Source: Mycolicibacterium sp. HK-90 (GTDB lineage: Bacteria; Actinomycetota; Actinomycetes; Mycobacteriales; Mycobacteriaceae). From it: a stretch of DNA of 64,000 nucleotides. The translations under genes and the position numbers were made by a program. Position 1 is the stretch's first letter, and every line of letters starts with the position of its first letter. The notes beneath the pieces are model-generated. The model was not told the DNA's origin. It worked only from the letters and a program-made list of their open reading frames with translations, and made no database searches. The DNA is taken from positions 496,001 to 560,000 of the forward strand of contig NZ_CP129613.1 in the NCBI RefSeq assembly GCF_030486405.1, in the 5' to 3' direction. Below are positions 52,036 to 61,256 of this stretch, one piece after another.

Positions 52036-52857
52036 TCAGTACTGAGTCGAGCCTTGATCGACCGAAATGCTCGCCGCCGTTACGTTTCGCGCCTCATCAC
52101 TAGCGAGCCACGCGACAGCGTCGGCGATATCCTCAGGGTCGGCAACCCAACTGGGGAGAAACGGAGTCAACATGTGTGCAAGTTGCGGGTTAGATTCGCT
52201 CGCCCGCGTCAGCGCGGTAACCATGTCGCCGGTACCCATCGCACTGTTAACCGGACCGGGATGCACGCTGTTCACCCGGATCGAGTGCCTGCCCAACTCG
52301 GCGGCAAAAGCTCGTGCCATGCCGGTGACGGCATGCTTGCTGGATGTGTAGTGAACCATGAATGGTTGCATTTTGATTCCCGCGGCAGAACTGATCAATA
52401 CGATCGACCCGCCCCTGCCGCCATCGACGATCTTCGAAGCACCGGCCATCACCGTGTTCCACGTGCCGGTCACGTTGATGTCGATCACATCACGGAAATC
52501 CTCCGGTGTGATGGCATCCCATGCCTGAGGCGCCGAGACGCCAGCGTTAGCAACAATGATGTCAAGGCGACCAAGTGTGAGAACTCCGTCGCGAACCGCT
52601 CGCTGCATCCCATCAAAATCACGGACGTCGACAACCGAAGCGATGATCTGACGCCCCGTGGCTTCGACCAGCTCCACCGTCTCTGCGAGATCGTCGGTGG
52701 TCGCGGAATCATATGGAACGCAAGGCGGCAGCTTGCCGGCTATATCGACGGCGATCACATCAGCCCCCTCGCGAGCCATTCGAACCGCATGCGCGCGTCC
52801 CTGTCCGCGCGCGGCGCCGGTGATGAAGGCAACTTTTCCCGTCAGACGATCTGCCAC
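52036..52857 (-). CDS. Mycofactocin-type SDR (carveol dehydrogenase-like)
   Basis: This is a 273-residue SDR: VAFITGAARGQGRAHA, ANAGV, Ser in LISSAAG and the catalytic YTSSK. Between the second and third strands it has the longer insertion DIAGKLPPCVPYDSATTDDLAETVELVEATGRQ, the mark of mycofactocin-dependent SDRs that hold NAD tightly and pass electrons to the mycofactocin redox peptide. It is expected to oxidise a secondary alcohol. GTG 52857 follows GAAGGGAAG. It is divergent from the exported esterase. A mycofactocin operon elsewhere in the genome would be needed; it is not in this window. Confidence 0.85.
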   Translation of the reverse strand: MADRLTGKVAFITGAARGQGRAHAVRMAREGADVIAVDIAGKLPPCVPYDSATTDDLAETVELVEATGRQIIASVVDVRDFDGMQRAVRDGVLTLGRLDIIVANAGVSAPQAWDAITPEDFRDVIDINVTGTWNTVMAGASKIVDGGRGGSIVLISSAAGIKMQPFMVHYTSSKHAVTGMARAFAAELGRHSIRVNSVHPGPVNSAMGTGDMVTALTRASESNPQLAHMLTPFLPSWVADPEDIADAVAWLASDEARNVTAASISVDQGSTQY

Positions 52858-53051
52858 TATGGATCTTCCCTTCGGTCGGATACGGCTGCGATAGCAATGC
52901 CCGCACGATTCGCGGACAACCGGACTGAGCACCACGACGTCTTCGGGCGGGCGATCCCAAGTGTGGGCGATCCGGCGCTAAGTACACGATACCGTATATA
53001 AAATTTCTCAATCCACGTACGCGCCGTCGGTTGTTCGGATATACCCACAAC

Positions 53052-55454
53052 ATGACAGCAGCGACAAATGTTGGTCGAGTTGGTGTTCTGGCGGCGGCGC
53101 TTGGTATAGGGGCCGCAGTCATGACGGGGTACGGGTGCGGATGGGCGCGGGCCGATACCGGCGGGGAGACGTCCTCGTCGTCTACACCCGACGTGTCGAA
53201 AGTGAAAACGCCACCCTCAGAATCGAAGTCGACTACCAAGAGGTTCACAGTGCCGGTTCGGGTGAGAGTGGGCGGAAGCGGAGCCGGGACGGGCCTCCGC
53301 AAGACGTTGCCACCCGCGCCTGGCGGCTCGCCGCGGAGAGGATCCGGTTCGTCGGCCGAGCCTGGCAATACCCGGGCGGGCGAGATGGCGACCGGCGGTT
53401 CGCCGTCGGAAGCAGCCGCTCCCAAGCGCGAGACCCGCTCACTACGCGCCGATGACACTGAAAATGATGGTGGAACAAAGAAGCCCGCAGCGGTACGTCC
53501 GCTCCTCAGTGAACGGAGGTCAGGGTCCTCCCCAGTCGTCATCGGTCAATCGGGCATGCGGTCTTTCACGGGCACGGCCGTCTCTGTTACCGGGATTGAC
53601 GCGGGCGCGCACCCAAGGCTGGTGACATTCACCGGGCTCGACGCACCTGCTGCAGAAGCCTTGATCCCAGGTGCGGGAATTACAGATGATGTAGTTGCGG
53701 CTAGTTCGCAGCGGCTGCCGGCTCAGTCTCCACCATCGTCGCTCAATCGCGGCGTCACGATGGTTGCCAGGACAGTACTGAGCCCCCTGTCTGTCACCGG
53801 GACACCGGAAGCGCCTGCCCAATCGCCGGCGTTGTGGGCTCTGCTGGCGGCGGCACGACGCGAGTTCGATCAGGCTGCATCAGAGGCGGGTCTGAAAAGG
53901 GGGGATCTGAGTGTCGATCGTGCGATTTGGGGTGGACCAGTAATCGTCAAGCCGGGCGCCGACGTTGCACCCGGCGGGAACGTGCCCGCCTCGCCTTCTG
54001 GATCGCAGGTAGGCCGCGTTGACGACCAATCCTCAGGTTTCGCGACCGGCACCGCGCCTATCCCGGCGTTTGCTGATTCGAGCTGGTCCACATCGCGAGG
54101 CAACTTGCTTGCGTGGCAAGCTCTGAATCCAGCGAGCAGACCCAACGTCAATGTGATCCATGACATCGCGGCAGAGGCCACCGACGTGCTGGCGGGAGCC
54201 GTCAACGGATTCACTGCACAACTTCCGGCGGACTGGTCCTTAGGAGCCACAGCGAGCCTCGTCCCCGACGTGTCACTCCTACGCAACCTGACTCCTATGC
54301 AGCGCGGCGATATGGGCCGAGGTCTCATCCCCGGAGCCGGTCAAATCCGTGACTGGGCACTGTCGCTAGTTGCCGATGACCAAGCCGTTGAGCCCAGTAT
54401 CTTCGACCGGCTAGGTATCCTCGCGGCTGTGCCGTCTCTGGATCCGCAGCCCTTCGCAGCTGGCACACCAACCTTCACCGGTCAGCCTTCCGTCGTGGAG
54501 CGGCTATTCGTCGGCGGGTTGCGGTTGATCAACCCGATCCTGCGCATGGCGGGAATCGAGCTGACCGGCTCCAGCGCGTCGATCCCATTCATTTCCGATG
54601 GCACCCCGCCGTTCTTCCTGACCTACGGGCTCACGGTGAGCAGCGGCGAATATGACGGATGGAAGGTGTGGACGCTTACGCCGGCAAACCCTTCCGGCAA
54701 GGTCGTCGTCGCGGTCCACGGCGGCGCATTCGTCTCGCAGGTCAATATCTTTCAGTGGTGGACCTACACCGACATGGCCCGCGATACCGGCGCCACGGTG
54801 GTCGTCCCACTCTATCCGCTGGCCAACGCCGAAGGTACCGGCGGGACCGCGAAGACGGTCGTGCCGACGATGGCGGATTTCATTGCCGATCAGGTAGCGG
54901 AACACGGGGCGGGCAACGTCAGCGTCCTCGGCGATTCCGTGGGCGGCACTATTGCCTTGGCCGCGGCGCAAGAGTTGGTGCGGCGCTGCAACGGCGACGA
55001 GGCATGTCTAAGTCAAACACTGCCTGGCCACATGGTTCTCATCTCGCCATTCCTCGATCTCAGCATGTCCAACCCCAACATCGCACTGGTTGACGACCCT
55101 CTTCTCAGCGCCGACTCTTCGCGGAACTACGCCAAGCTGTGGGCCGCGGGCCTTGGTACGCCCGACGATCCCGACGGTACGAAGAACCCTTTGGCCAGCC
55201 CGTTGTACGGGTCCCTGGAAGGGCTTCCGCCAACTACCGTGTACACAGGGTCCCTGGATATGCGCGCCCCGGACGTGCTTCTCTTACAGCAGCTTGCTGC
55301 GGCCACGCCGGGTACCGACTTCGAGTTCGAACTTCGCAACGGTGCAATCCACGACTGGGTGATCTTCGCATTCCTACCCGATGCCGTCGCTGAACGGCCC
55401 GGCATGTACGAACACTTGGGAATAGCGGGGACGACGGAGGGCGACAACGCCTGA
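53052..55454 (+). CDS. Exported alpha/beta-hydrolase (HSL-type esterase) with long linker
   Basis: This 800-residue protein starts with a signal-like segment (VGRVGVLAAALGIGAAVMTGYGCGWARAD). About 400 residues rich in Pro, Ser, Gly and Thr follow, without a known domain. The C-terminal hydrolase domain has HGGAF (His556, oxyanion hole), GDSVGG (nucleophile Ser629), Asp736 (SLDM) and His767 (AIHDW), the catalytic set of the hormone-sensitive lipase family. It probably cleaves esters at the cell surface. This is a typical mycobacterial architecture for cell-envelope esterases. ATG 53052 is used; the longer TTG start would precede the signal segment by 7 residues. Confidence 0.85.
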   Translation: MTAATNVGRVGVLAAALGIGAAVMTGYGCGWARADTGGETSSSSTPDVSKVKTPPSESKSTTKRFTVPVRVRVGGSGAGTGLRKTLPPAPGGSPRRGSGSSAEPGNTRAGEMATGGSPSEAAAPKRETRSLRADDTENDGGTKKPAAVRPLLSERRSGSSPVVIGQSGMRSFTGTAVSVTGIDAGAHPRLVTFTGLDAPAAEALIPGAGITDDVVAASSQRLPAQSPPSSLNRGVTMVARTVLSPLSVTGTPEAPAQSPALWALLAAARREFDQAASEAGLKRGDLSVDRAIWGGPVIVKPGADVAPGGNVPASPSGSQVGRVDDQSSGFATGTAPIPAFADSSWSTSRGNLLAWQALNPASRPNVNVIHDIAAEATDVLAGAVNGFTAQLPADWSLGATASLVPDVSLLRNLTPMQRGDMGRGLIPGAGQIRDWALSLVADDQAVEPSIFDRLGILAAVPSLDPQPFAAGTPTFTGQPSVVERLFVGGLRLINPILRMAGIELTGSSASIPFISDGTPPFFLTYGLTVSSGEYDGWKVWTLTPANPSGKVVVAVHGGAFVSQVNIFQWWTYTDMARDTGATVVVPLYPLANAEGTGGTAKTVVPTMADFIADQVAEHGAGNVSVLGDSVGGTIALAAAQELVRRCNGDEACLSQTLPGHMVLISPFLDLSMSNPNIALVDDPLLSADSSRNYAKLWAAGLGTPDDPDGTKNPLASPLYGSLEGLPPTTVYTGSLDMRAPDVLLLQQLAAATPGTDFEFELRNGAIHDWVIFAFLPDAVAERPGMYEHLGIAGTTEGDNA

Positions 55455-56197
55455 TGTGGCCAGCACGCCCCGGCTGGCCCAGTGCATGGTTTGGCGACGG
55501 GCCTGGCTCTGCATGTTTACCCGTTCGGCCGCGGGTACTAAAAGCTTTGTGCATCAATAGTATTCGTGCGTACGCATGCGGGTAATGGACTGAGGCCGGC
55601 GGCGACAGTCGCCCGGCGGTGGGGTTCGAGCGGCACCGTGTGCCACGCAGTGTCAAGTCATGTCTGATCCGGACCTGCTTGCACGGAGAATACCGGAATG
55701 CTGTAGTCGTCGGTTGCGCGTCCAGACGGTTGACCGCACACAATAAGAGAGGATGCCTTGACCTGGCTGTGAGTGGCTGGCCCGCGCGGATCGAATCCGC
55801 GGTGATCGAGAGTCGCTGATCGGTCGTACAGGCGGCGCAGAGCAGCCCGAAGCTGTTGATGTTGACGCGGTCTTCGAGGAAGGGGCGAGGGGAAGGTTGG
55901 AGCGGCGGCTAGCGTTGGTTAGCGGCGCATGTACCGACGCGTAGCTGCCACGAAAGCTCGCGACTGGCCGAACGGCGCGCTGACTGGCAGCCATGCGATA
56001 TCTGCGCCGGAACTGGCTACCTGCCGGCGCGTAGTGACGACTAACTCGGTGTAGATCAGCGGCTCGATGATTTACCCAGGTGGCATTTTCAGAGCTGGAA
56101 GCAGGTGCACGTAACCGCAGACGCCATGTCGCTTGTGATCAAATGAGTGTCGTCCTAGGTCAAGCATGCTTGGGCGGTCGCATCTACCGTCGTTGAC
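55455..56197. other. Gene-poor stretch of about 0.75 kb
   Basis: No gene is supported. A 12-bp palindrome, CAAGCATGCTTG, at 56161-56172 lies 26 bp before the acyl-CoA dehydrogenase start and may be an operator. Short frames on both strands look random. Confidence 0.45.
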
Positions 56198-57463
56198 ATG
56201 GAACTCTCATCCTCAGCCCACGCGGCGGAGTTAGTTGCCGCGGTGCGCTCGTTTATCGCCGGCGATGTCATGCCCGTTGAGGACGCGCTGCATCGCCAAT
56301 TGCGCAACGCTGCTGAGTGCGGCAATCAGGCGGCACGGTGGCAAGTGCCGGACGAGCTGGTGGAATTGCGAGACAAGGCCCGGAAGCAAGGCTTGTGGAA
56401 CTTGTTCTTGCCGGCCGGACACGAGGGCCCGTATGCACAGCGCTTCGGCACCCGCGGCGGCGCCGGTCTGAGCAATGTGGATTATGCCCCGATCGCAGAG
56501 GCAACAGGGTGGTCATTCCTGGCGCCCTACGTGTTCAATTGCAACGCACCAGATTCCGGCAATGCCGAGGTTCTGCTGCGCTATGGCAGTGACGAGCAGA
56601 AGTCTCGATGGCTTGACCCGCTGCTGGCCGGGGACATTCGTTCGGCGTTCGCGATGACCGAACCGGATGTGGCCTCTTCTGACGCGACCAACATGCAGTT
56701 GACTGCGGTGATCGACGGCGGCGAGGTGGTCATCAACGGCCGCAAGTGGTGGACGACCGGCATCGGACATCCCGATTGCACGGTACTGATCGTCATGGGA
56801 CTTACTGACCCGGAGGCCAACAAGTATGCACGCCATTCGATGGTGCTGGTGCCCCGTGACACCCCAGGGGTAAAGGTCGAGCGCATGCTGGACACCATGG
56901 GGTTCTTCGACGAGCCCTTCGGTCATGGTGAGGTTTCATTCACCAACGTTCGCGTACCGGTTTCTAATGTGATCGCCGGGCCGGGCCGTGCGTTCGAGAT
57001 CGCGCAGGGGCGACTTGGGCCCGGACGAGTACATCACGCTATGCGTATGGTCGGGCTGGCCGAACGTGCGCTACATCTGGCGTGCGAGCGCGGGATGTCG
57101 CGCACGGCGTTCGGTAAGCCCATCATCAACCTGGGTGGCAACCGCGAACGAGTGGCCGACGCGCGAATCGCCATCGACTCAACGCGGCTGCTGATCCTCG
57201 ACGCCGCTTGGAAGCTGGACACCGTCGGACCGCTAGGCGCGCTCAGTGAGGTGAGCGCTATCAAGGTGGCCGCCCCGAACATGGCTCAACAGGTTATCGA
57301 CTTCGCGATGCAGATACACGGCGGTGCTGGACTGTCGAGCGACTTCCCGTTGTCGGCCGCTTGGACTGCTGCTCGCGCTGTGCGGCTGGCAGATGGACCC
57401 GACGAGGTACACAAGAACGTGATCGCCCGTGTCGAACTCGGCAAGCATGGAGCGGGCCGATGA
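56198..57463 (+). CDS. Acyl-CoA dehydrogenase (ACAD10/11-like)
   Basis: This 421-residue protein is an FAD-dependent acyl-CoA dehydrogenase. FAD and substrate regions include AFAMTEPDVASSDATNM, the RTAFGKPI motif, QIHGGAGLSSDFPLSAAW and the DGPDEVHKNVIAR segment near the C terminus. The N-terminal helical region is slightly longer than in short-chain FadE proteins. The similarity to ACAD10/11 and the APH-like kinase gene in the same operon suggest a hydroxyacyl-CoA route. It would form an enoyl-CoA. Its stop overlaps the SDR start (ATGA). Confidence 0.87.
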   Translation: MELSSSAHAAELVAAVRSFIAGDVMPVEDALHRQLRNAAECGNQAARWQVPDELVELRDKARKQGLWNLFLPAGHEGPYAQRFGTRGGAGLSNVDYAPIAEATGWSFLAPYVFNCNAPDSGNAEVLLRYGSDEQKSRWLDPLLAGDIRSAFAMTEPDVASSDATNMQLTAVIDGGEVVINGRKWWTTGIGHPDCTVLIVMGLTDPEANKYARHSMVLVPRDTPGVKVERMLDTMGFFDEPFGHGEVSFTNVRVPVSNVIAGPGRAFEIAQGRLGPGRVHHAMRMVGLAERALHLACERGMSRTAFGKPIINLGGNRERVADARIAIDSTRLLILDAAWKLDTVGPLGALSEVSAIKVAAPNMAQQVIDFAMQIHGGAGLSSDFPLSAAWTAARAVRLADGPDEVHKNVIARVELGKHGAGR

Positions 57464-58287
57464 CCCGGCGACATGGGACGCTGCGCGTGCTGATCACCGG
57501 TGGTGCTTCAGGTTTGGGGGCCGCACTGGCTGCGCGGTATACCGCCGGCGGTGCCCATGTGATGGTTGCCGATCTCGTCGAGGCGCCGGCCAACCAGAAC
57601 CCGGCGGTGTATCAGCGCCTCGACATCACGTCCGTCTCGGACTGGACTGACATCGCTTCGCGTGTAGGGAGGGAGTTCGGTGGGATCGACATACTGATCA
57701 ACAACGCTGGTATTGCCGCCGGGGGGCGCATTGAACAGGCAGACGAACAGCACTGGCGCCGCACACTTGATGTCAACGTGCTCGGCGCGGTCAACGGCTG
57801 TCGGGCTTTCGTGCCGATGTTCAAACAGCAAGGCCATGGCCACATCGTCAATATCGCCTCGCTGGCTGGGTTGGTGCATCCAGCGGCAATGAGCTCATAC
57901 AACGCCAGCAAGGCAGCCGTTGTCGCGTTGTCCGAAACTTTGCGCTATGAGTTGCGCCCCTGGGGTATCGACGTGTCGGTTGTATGCCCGTCGTTCTTTC
58001 GCAGTAATCTGGCCGCCTCGGTTGATGACGGTGACCCGTTGGCTGGCGAGCTGGCGACCAAGCTGATCGACCGGGCCCCGCGCACCGCCGATGACGTCGC
58101 CGCACACGTCATCGAATCGGTCGAGCGTAAGCAATTCCTGGTACTACCCGACCGTCCGGCACGGTTGGCGTACTGGACCAAACGGCTTGCCGGCCCGATC
58201 TATCGGCGTCAGATGAACGACCTGGGGGCAAAAATCCGTTGCGCTGAAGGGCATCCACGAGTATCGGATGAGGTGAAACCGAAATGA
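57460..58287 (+). CDS. Short-chain dehydrogenase/reductase
   Basis: This 275-residue SDR has LITGGASGLGAALA, NNAGI, Ser in NIASLAG and the catalytic YNASK. The C-terminal block KQFLVLPDRPARLAYWTKRL is a longer tail than usual. It overlaps the acyl-CoA dehydrogenase and the next SDR by 4 bp each. With the neighbours it may oxidise a hydroxyacyl-CoA intermediate. Confidence 0.87.
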   Translation: MTRRHGTLRVLITGGASGLGAALAARYTAGGAHVMVADLVEAPANQNPAVYQRLDITSVSDWTDIASRVGREFGGIDILINNAGIAAGGRIEQADEQHWRRTLDVNVLGAVNGCRAFVPMFKQQGHGHIVNIASLAGLVHPAAMSSYNASKAAVVALSETLRYELRPWGIDVSVVCPSFFRSNLAASVDDGDPLAGELATKLIDRAPRTADDVAAHVIESVERKQFLVLPDRPARLAYWTKRLAGPIYRRQMNDLGAKIRCAEGHPRVSDEVKPK

Positions 58288-59051
58288 ATACTCCCATGAA
58301 CACATCGGCTGAGGGCGTTGTGTTGATCACCGGTGCGAGTTCCGGATTGGGTGAAGAGATGGCGTGCCAATTCGCCTCCCGGGGTTATGAATTGGCGCTG
58401 TGCGCGCGACGCACCGATCGGCTGGACGCCGTGGCTGCCGAGATCCGGGCGGCGACTGGGCGGCGAGTCGAGACCGCGGCACTGGACGTCACCGACGCTG
58501 TAGCGGTCGAGGAGGTGTTCCAGGACTTCGCCAACCATTTTGGCGTCATCGACCGGATTGTGGTCAACGCCGGAGTCGGGCAGGGTGCTGCTCTTGGCAC
58601 CGGCGGTCGGCAGGCAAACCACCGCACTGCGATGACTAATTTCATTGGAGCACTGAGTCAAACCGAAGCGGCTCTGGAGATCTTCCGCCGCCAAGGCCAT
58701 GGACACCTGGTGCTGATTTCGTCGATCTCGGCGCTGCGCGGAATGCGCAAATCTATGACGACCTATGCCGCCACCAAAGCCGGAATCGCCTCACTGGCAG
58801 AGGGTTTGCGCTTGGAGAACATCAACGGCGTCGACGTGTCGGTGATCTACCCCGGCTACATCCGCTCGGAGATGAACGCCGCAATGGAAGCAAAGACCCG
58901 TTTCATGGTCGACACCCGTGTCGGCGTGAAGGCCATGGTCGCCGCGATCGAGAAACGCCGCGCCAAGGCATATGTTCCGCGGTGGCCGTGGATGCCGATC
59001 GCCATGGCGCTGAAGACCCTTCCGCTGAGCATCATCAGGAACCTGACATGA
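58284..59051 (+). CDS. Short-chain dehydrogenase/reductase
   Basis: This 255-residue SDR has LITGASSGLGEEMA, VNAGV, Ser in LISSISALRG and the catalytic YAATK, with a C terminus (YVPRWPWMPIAMALKTLPL) that looks membrane-associated. It is related to but distinct from the SDR just before it. Both neighbours overlap it by 4 bp, so all five operon genes are probably made in similar amounts. Confidence 0.87.
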   Translation: MNTPMNTSAEGVVLITGASSGLGEEMACQFASRGYELALCARRTDRLDAVAAEIRAATGRRVETAALDVTDAVAVEEVFQDFANHFGVIDRIVVNAGVGQGAALGTGGRQANHRTAMTNFIGALSQTEAALEIFRRQGHGHLVLISSISALRGMRKSMTTYAATKAGIASLAEGLRLENINGVDVSVIYPGYIRSEMNAAMEAKTRFMVDTRVGVKAMVAAIEKRRAKAYVPRWPWMPIAMALKTLPLSIIRNLT

Positions 59052-60208
59052 CAGATCCGTCGCACTCCCGCCTCGAACCTGATGCCGTGACCGGAGCACT
59101 CCCGGTGCGTGCGGAAGACGCCTTTGATGTCGAAGCCATGGCCGCATGGCTACGGGACAATGCAACTCCAGGCGCCACCGATGCCGACCTGTCGGCGGTG
59201 CCGCACGTCGAGCAGTTCAACGGGGGCGCGTCCAATCTCACCTACCTGCTGCGCTACCCAGGCGCCGATCTCATCCTGCGGCGACCGCCCAAAGGCAGCC
59301 ATCACGGCAGCGCACACGACATGGGCCGCGAGTACCTGGTGCAGAACCAGGTGGGCCAGTCGCTGCCTCACGTTCCGCGCACAGTCGCCCTGTGTGAGGA
59401 CTCGTCCGTCATAGGCACCCCGTTTTACGTCATGGAGCGCATAGACGGGCTCATCGTCCGCAAGAATCTGCCAGCGGGCGTGGCGCTGACCCGTGAACAG
59501 ACCGAGGTGTTGTGCCGAAACGCTGTTGACCTGCTCATCGAACTGCATCGCGTCGATTTGGACGCGACGAAACTCACTAGCCTAGACAAGGGCGATGGCT
59601 ACGTGCGCCGGCAAGTCGAGGGCTGGTCGAAGCGCTACCGCACGGCACGTACCTGGAACGTCGGCCGGTTCGAAAAAGTAATGCGCTGGCTGGCAGCCAA
59701 CCAACCGGCAGATCATGCACACTCGCTAGTGCACAATGACTTCCGCTTTGACAACCTCGTGCTTGACCGCAACGACCCGACTCGACCGATCGGGCTGCTC
59801 GACTGGGAACTGGCCACCGTCGGCGACCCGTTGATGGACTTGGCCAACAGTCTGGGCTACTGGCTGCAGGCAGATGACGCCAAATACATGCAACTCTTCC
59901 GCCGCCAACCAACCAACCTGCCCGGCATGATGACCCGCGCACAAGTGGTCGCCTACTACTGCCAGCAGACGGGAACGGATATCACTCACCGGCAGTGGAT
60001 TTGGTACGAGGTATTCGGTCTCTTCCGCATCGCCGTCATCGCCCAGCAGGTCTACCAGCGATACCTAACCAAACAGACCACCAACAAACAATTCCGCTTC
60101 TTCGGCATCGCAGTACTGCTACTCGAATGGCGTTGCCGACGGCTCATCGCCAGCGCGACCCATCTCCCGACCGACCGTGCTAACGACCAGATAGGCAGCA
60201 TTCGATGA
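59048..60208 (+). CDS. Aminoglycoside phosphotransferase-like kinase (ACAD10/11 type)
   Basis: This 386-residue protein has the APH fold: an N-terminal nucleotide region (FNGGASNLTYLLRY, then LILRRPPKG with the Lys in RPPKG), the Brenner motif VHNDFRFDNLV with the catalytic Asp, and LLDWELATVGDPLMDLA with the metal-binding Asp. In bacteria and in human ACAD10/11, such kinases act with an acyl-CoA dehydrogenase, phosphorylating a hydroxyacyl-CoA so that phosphate can be eliminated. The operon partner at 56198 makes that role likely. No other antibiotic-resistance context is seen. Confidence 0.87.
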   Translation: MTDPSHSRLEPDAVTGALPVRAEDAFDVEAMAAWLRDNATPGATDADLSAVPHVEQFNGGASNLTYLLRYPGADLILRRPPKGSHHGSAHDMGREYLVQNQVGQSLPHVPRTVALCEDSSVIGTPFYVMERIDGLIVRKNLPAGVALTREQTEVLCRNAVDLLIELHRVDLDATKLTSLDKGDGYVRRQVEGWSKRYRTARTWNVGRFEKVMRWLAANQPADHAHSLVHNDFRFDNLVLDRNDPTRPIGLLDWELATVGDPLMDLANSLGYWLQADDAKYMQLFRRQPTNLPGMMTRAQVVAYYCQQTGTDITHRQWIWYEVFGLFRIAVIAQQVYQRYLTKQTTNKQFRFFGIAVLLLEWRCRRLIASATHLPTDRANDQIGSIR

Positions 60209-61218
60209 CCGGGAGCCGACGTCGACTGCTCAAGACCGGAATGTGGAACCCGCCAGCGGCGCCGCCGAACCAAGGCCGCACCACGGTCACGACCGCATTC
60301 ACTATCACCGCCCGATTCCACACCGACGGTGAAGGCCCCGAAGACGTCGCATTCGATCATGACGGCCAAATCGTCACCGGCTTGGTGGACGGCCGCATCG
60401 TGCGCATCGACCCCATCACTGGCGATCGCACCATCGTCGGCAGCACCGGTGGACGGCCGCTGGGCGTACAGCCCAGCAGAGATCGGTCCGTGCTGATCTG
60501 CGACCACGACAAAGGCCTGTTGCGCATGTCATCGACCGGGAAAATCGACGTGCTCGTCGACGAGATCGATGGTGCCCCACTCCGTTTCGCCAGCAATGTA
60601 ACGGAACATGCCGACGGCACCATCTGGTTCACCGTATCCAGCCGACGTTGGGACCTGGAGAACTACCTCGGCGATGTCTTCGAGCACTCCTGCACCGGCC
60701 TGCTCGTGCAGCGTGACCCAGATGGAACCCTAACCGTCCTGCTCGATCGGCTGAAGTTCGCCAACGGGCTTACCTTGGCCCCAGACCAGACGCACCTGTT
60801 ATTTGCCGAAACCGAAGGGTACCGGGTGAGCCGCTACTGGCTGACCGGCACAAAGATCGGCACCGTTGAGCCGCTCATCGACAATCTGCCCGGACTGCCG
60901 GACAACATCAGCCTTGGCAGCGACGCTCTGGTTTGGGTATCGATTGCGGCGCCCCGCAACGCTCTGCTGGACCGCCTGCTACCTCGGTTCGGCCTCCTGC
61001 GAACGCTGTTGTGGAATCTGCCTATCAGGGTGCGCCCGAAAGCGACGCCGATCGCCTGGGTGATGGCATTCGATTTGCACGGCCGAGTCATCTACGACCT
61101 CCGTTCCGACGACGGGTGCTACGATTTCGTTACCAGCGTTGCCGAATACGACAGCGTGGTCGTGGCCGGCAGCCTCCACGCCACCGATATCGTCCACATC
61201 GCGCTCCCGCCAAAGTAA
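60205..61218 (+). CDS. SMP-30/strictosidine synthase-like beta-propeller protein
   Basis: This 337-residue protein is a six-bladed beta-propeller of the SMP-30/gluconolactonase/strictosidine synthase class: GEGPEDVAFDHDGQIVTGLVDGRIVRID, DGTIWFTV and FANGLTLAPDQTHLLFAET repeats with the central metal residues Glu, Asn and Asp. Members hydrolyse lactones or related esters. The N terminus has a basic stretch (SRRRLLKTG) but no clear signal peptide. It is the last gene of the five-gene operon, overlapping the kinase by 4 bp. Confidence 0.8.
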   Translation: MTGSRRRLLKTGMWNPPAAPPNQGRTTVTTAFTITARFHTDGEGPEDVAFDHDGQIVTGLVDGRIVRIDPITGDRTIVGSTGGRPLGVQPSRDRSVLICDHDKGLLRMSSTGKIDVLVDEIDGAPLRFASNVTEHADGTIWFTVSSRRWDLENYLGDVFEHSCTGLLVQRDPDGTLTVLLDRLKFANGLTLAPDQTHLLFAETEGYRVSRYWLTGTKIGTVEPLIDNLPGLPDNISLGSDALVWVSIAAPRNALLDRLLPRFGLLRTLLWNLPIRVRPKATPIAWVMAFDLHGRVIYDLRSDDGCYDFVTSVAEYDSVVVAGSLHATDIVHIALPPK

Positions 61219-61256
61219 TTCGATACCTTTTGCTTCAGTAACTCTGCGGTCACACG

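Noticed and set aside
55785..55803. tRNA T-arm-like hairpin (CGCGG, ATCGAAT loop, CCGCG)
   Set aside because: No matching acceptor stem, anticodon arm or D arm could be placed around it, so it is not a tRNA; a tRNA remnant is possible but unsupported.
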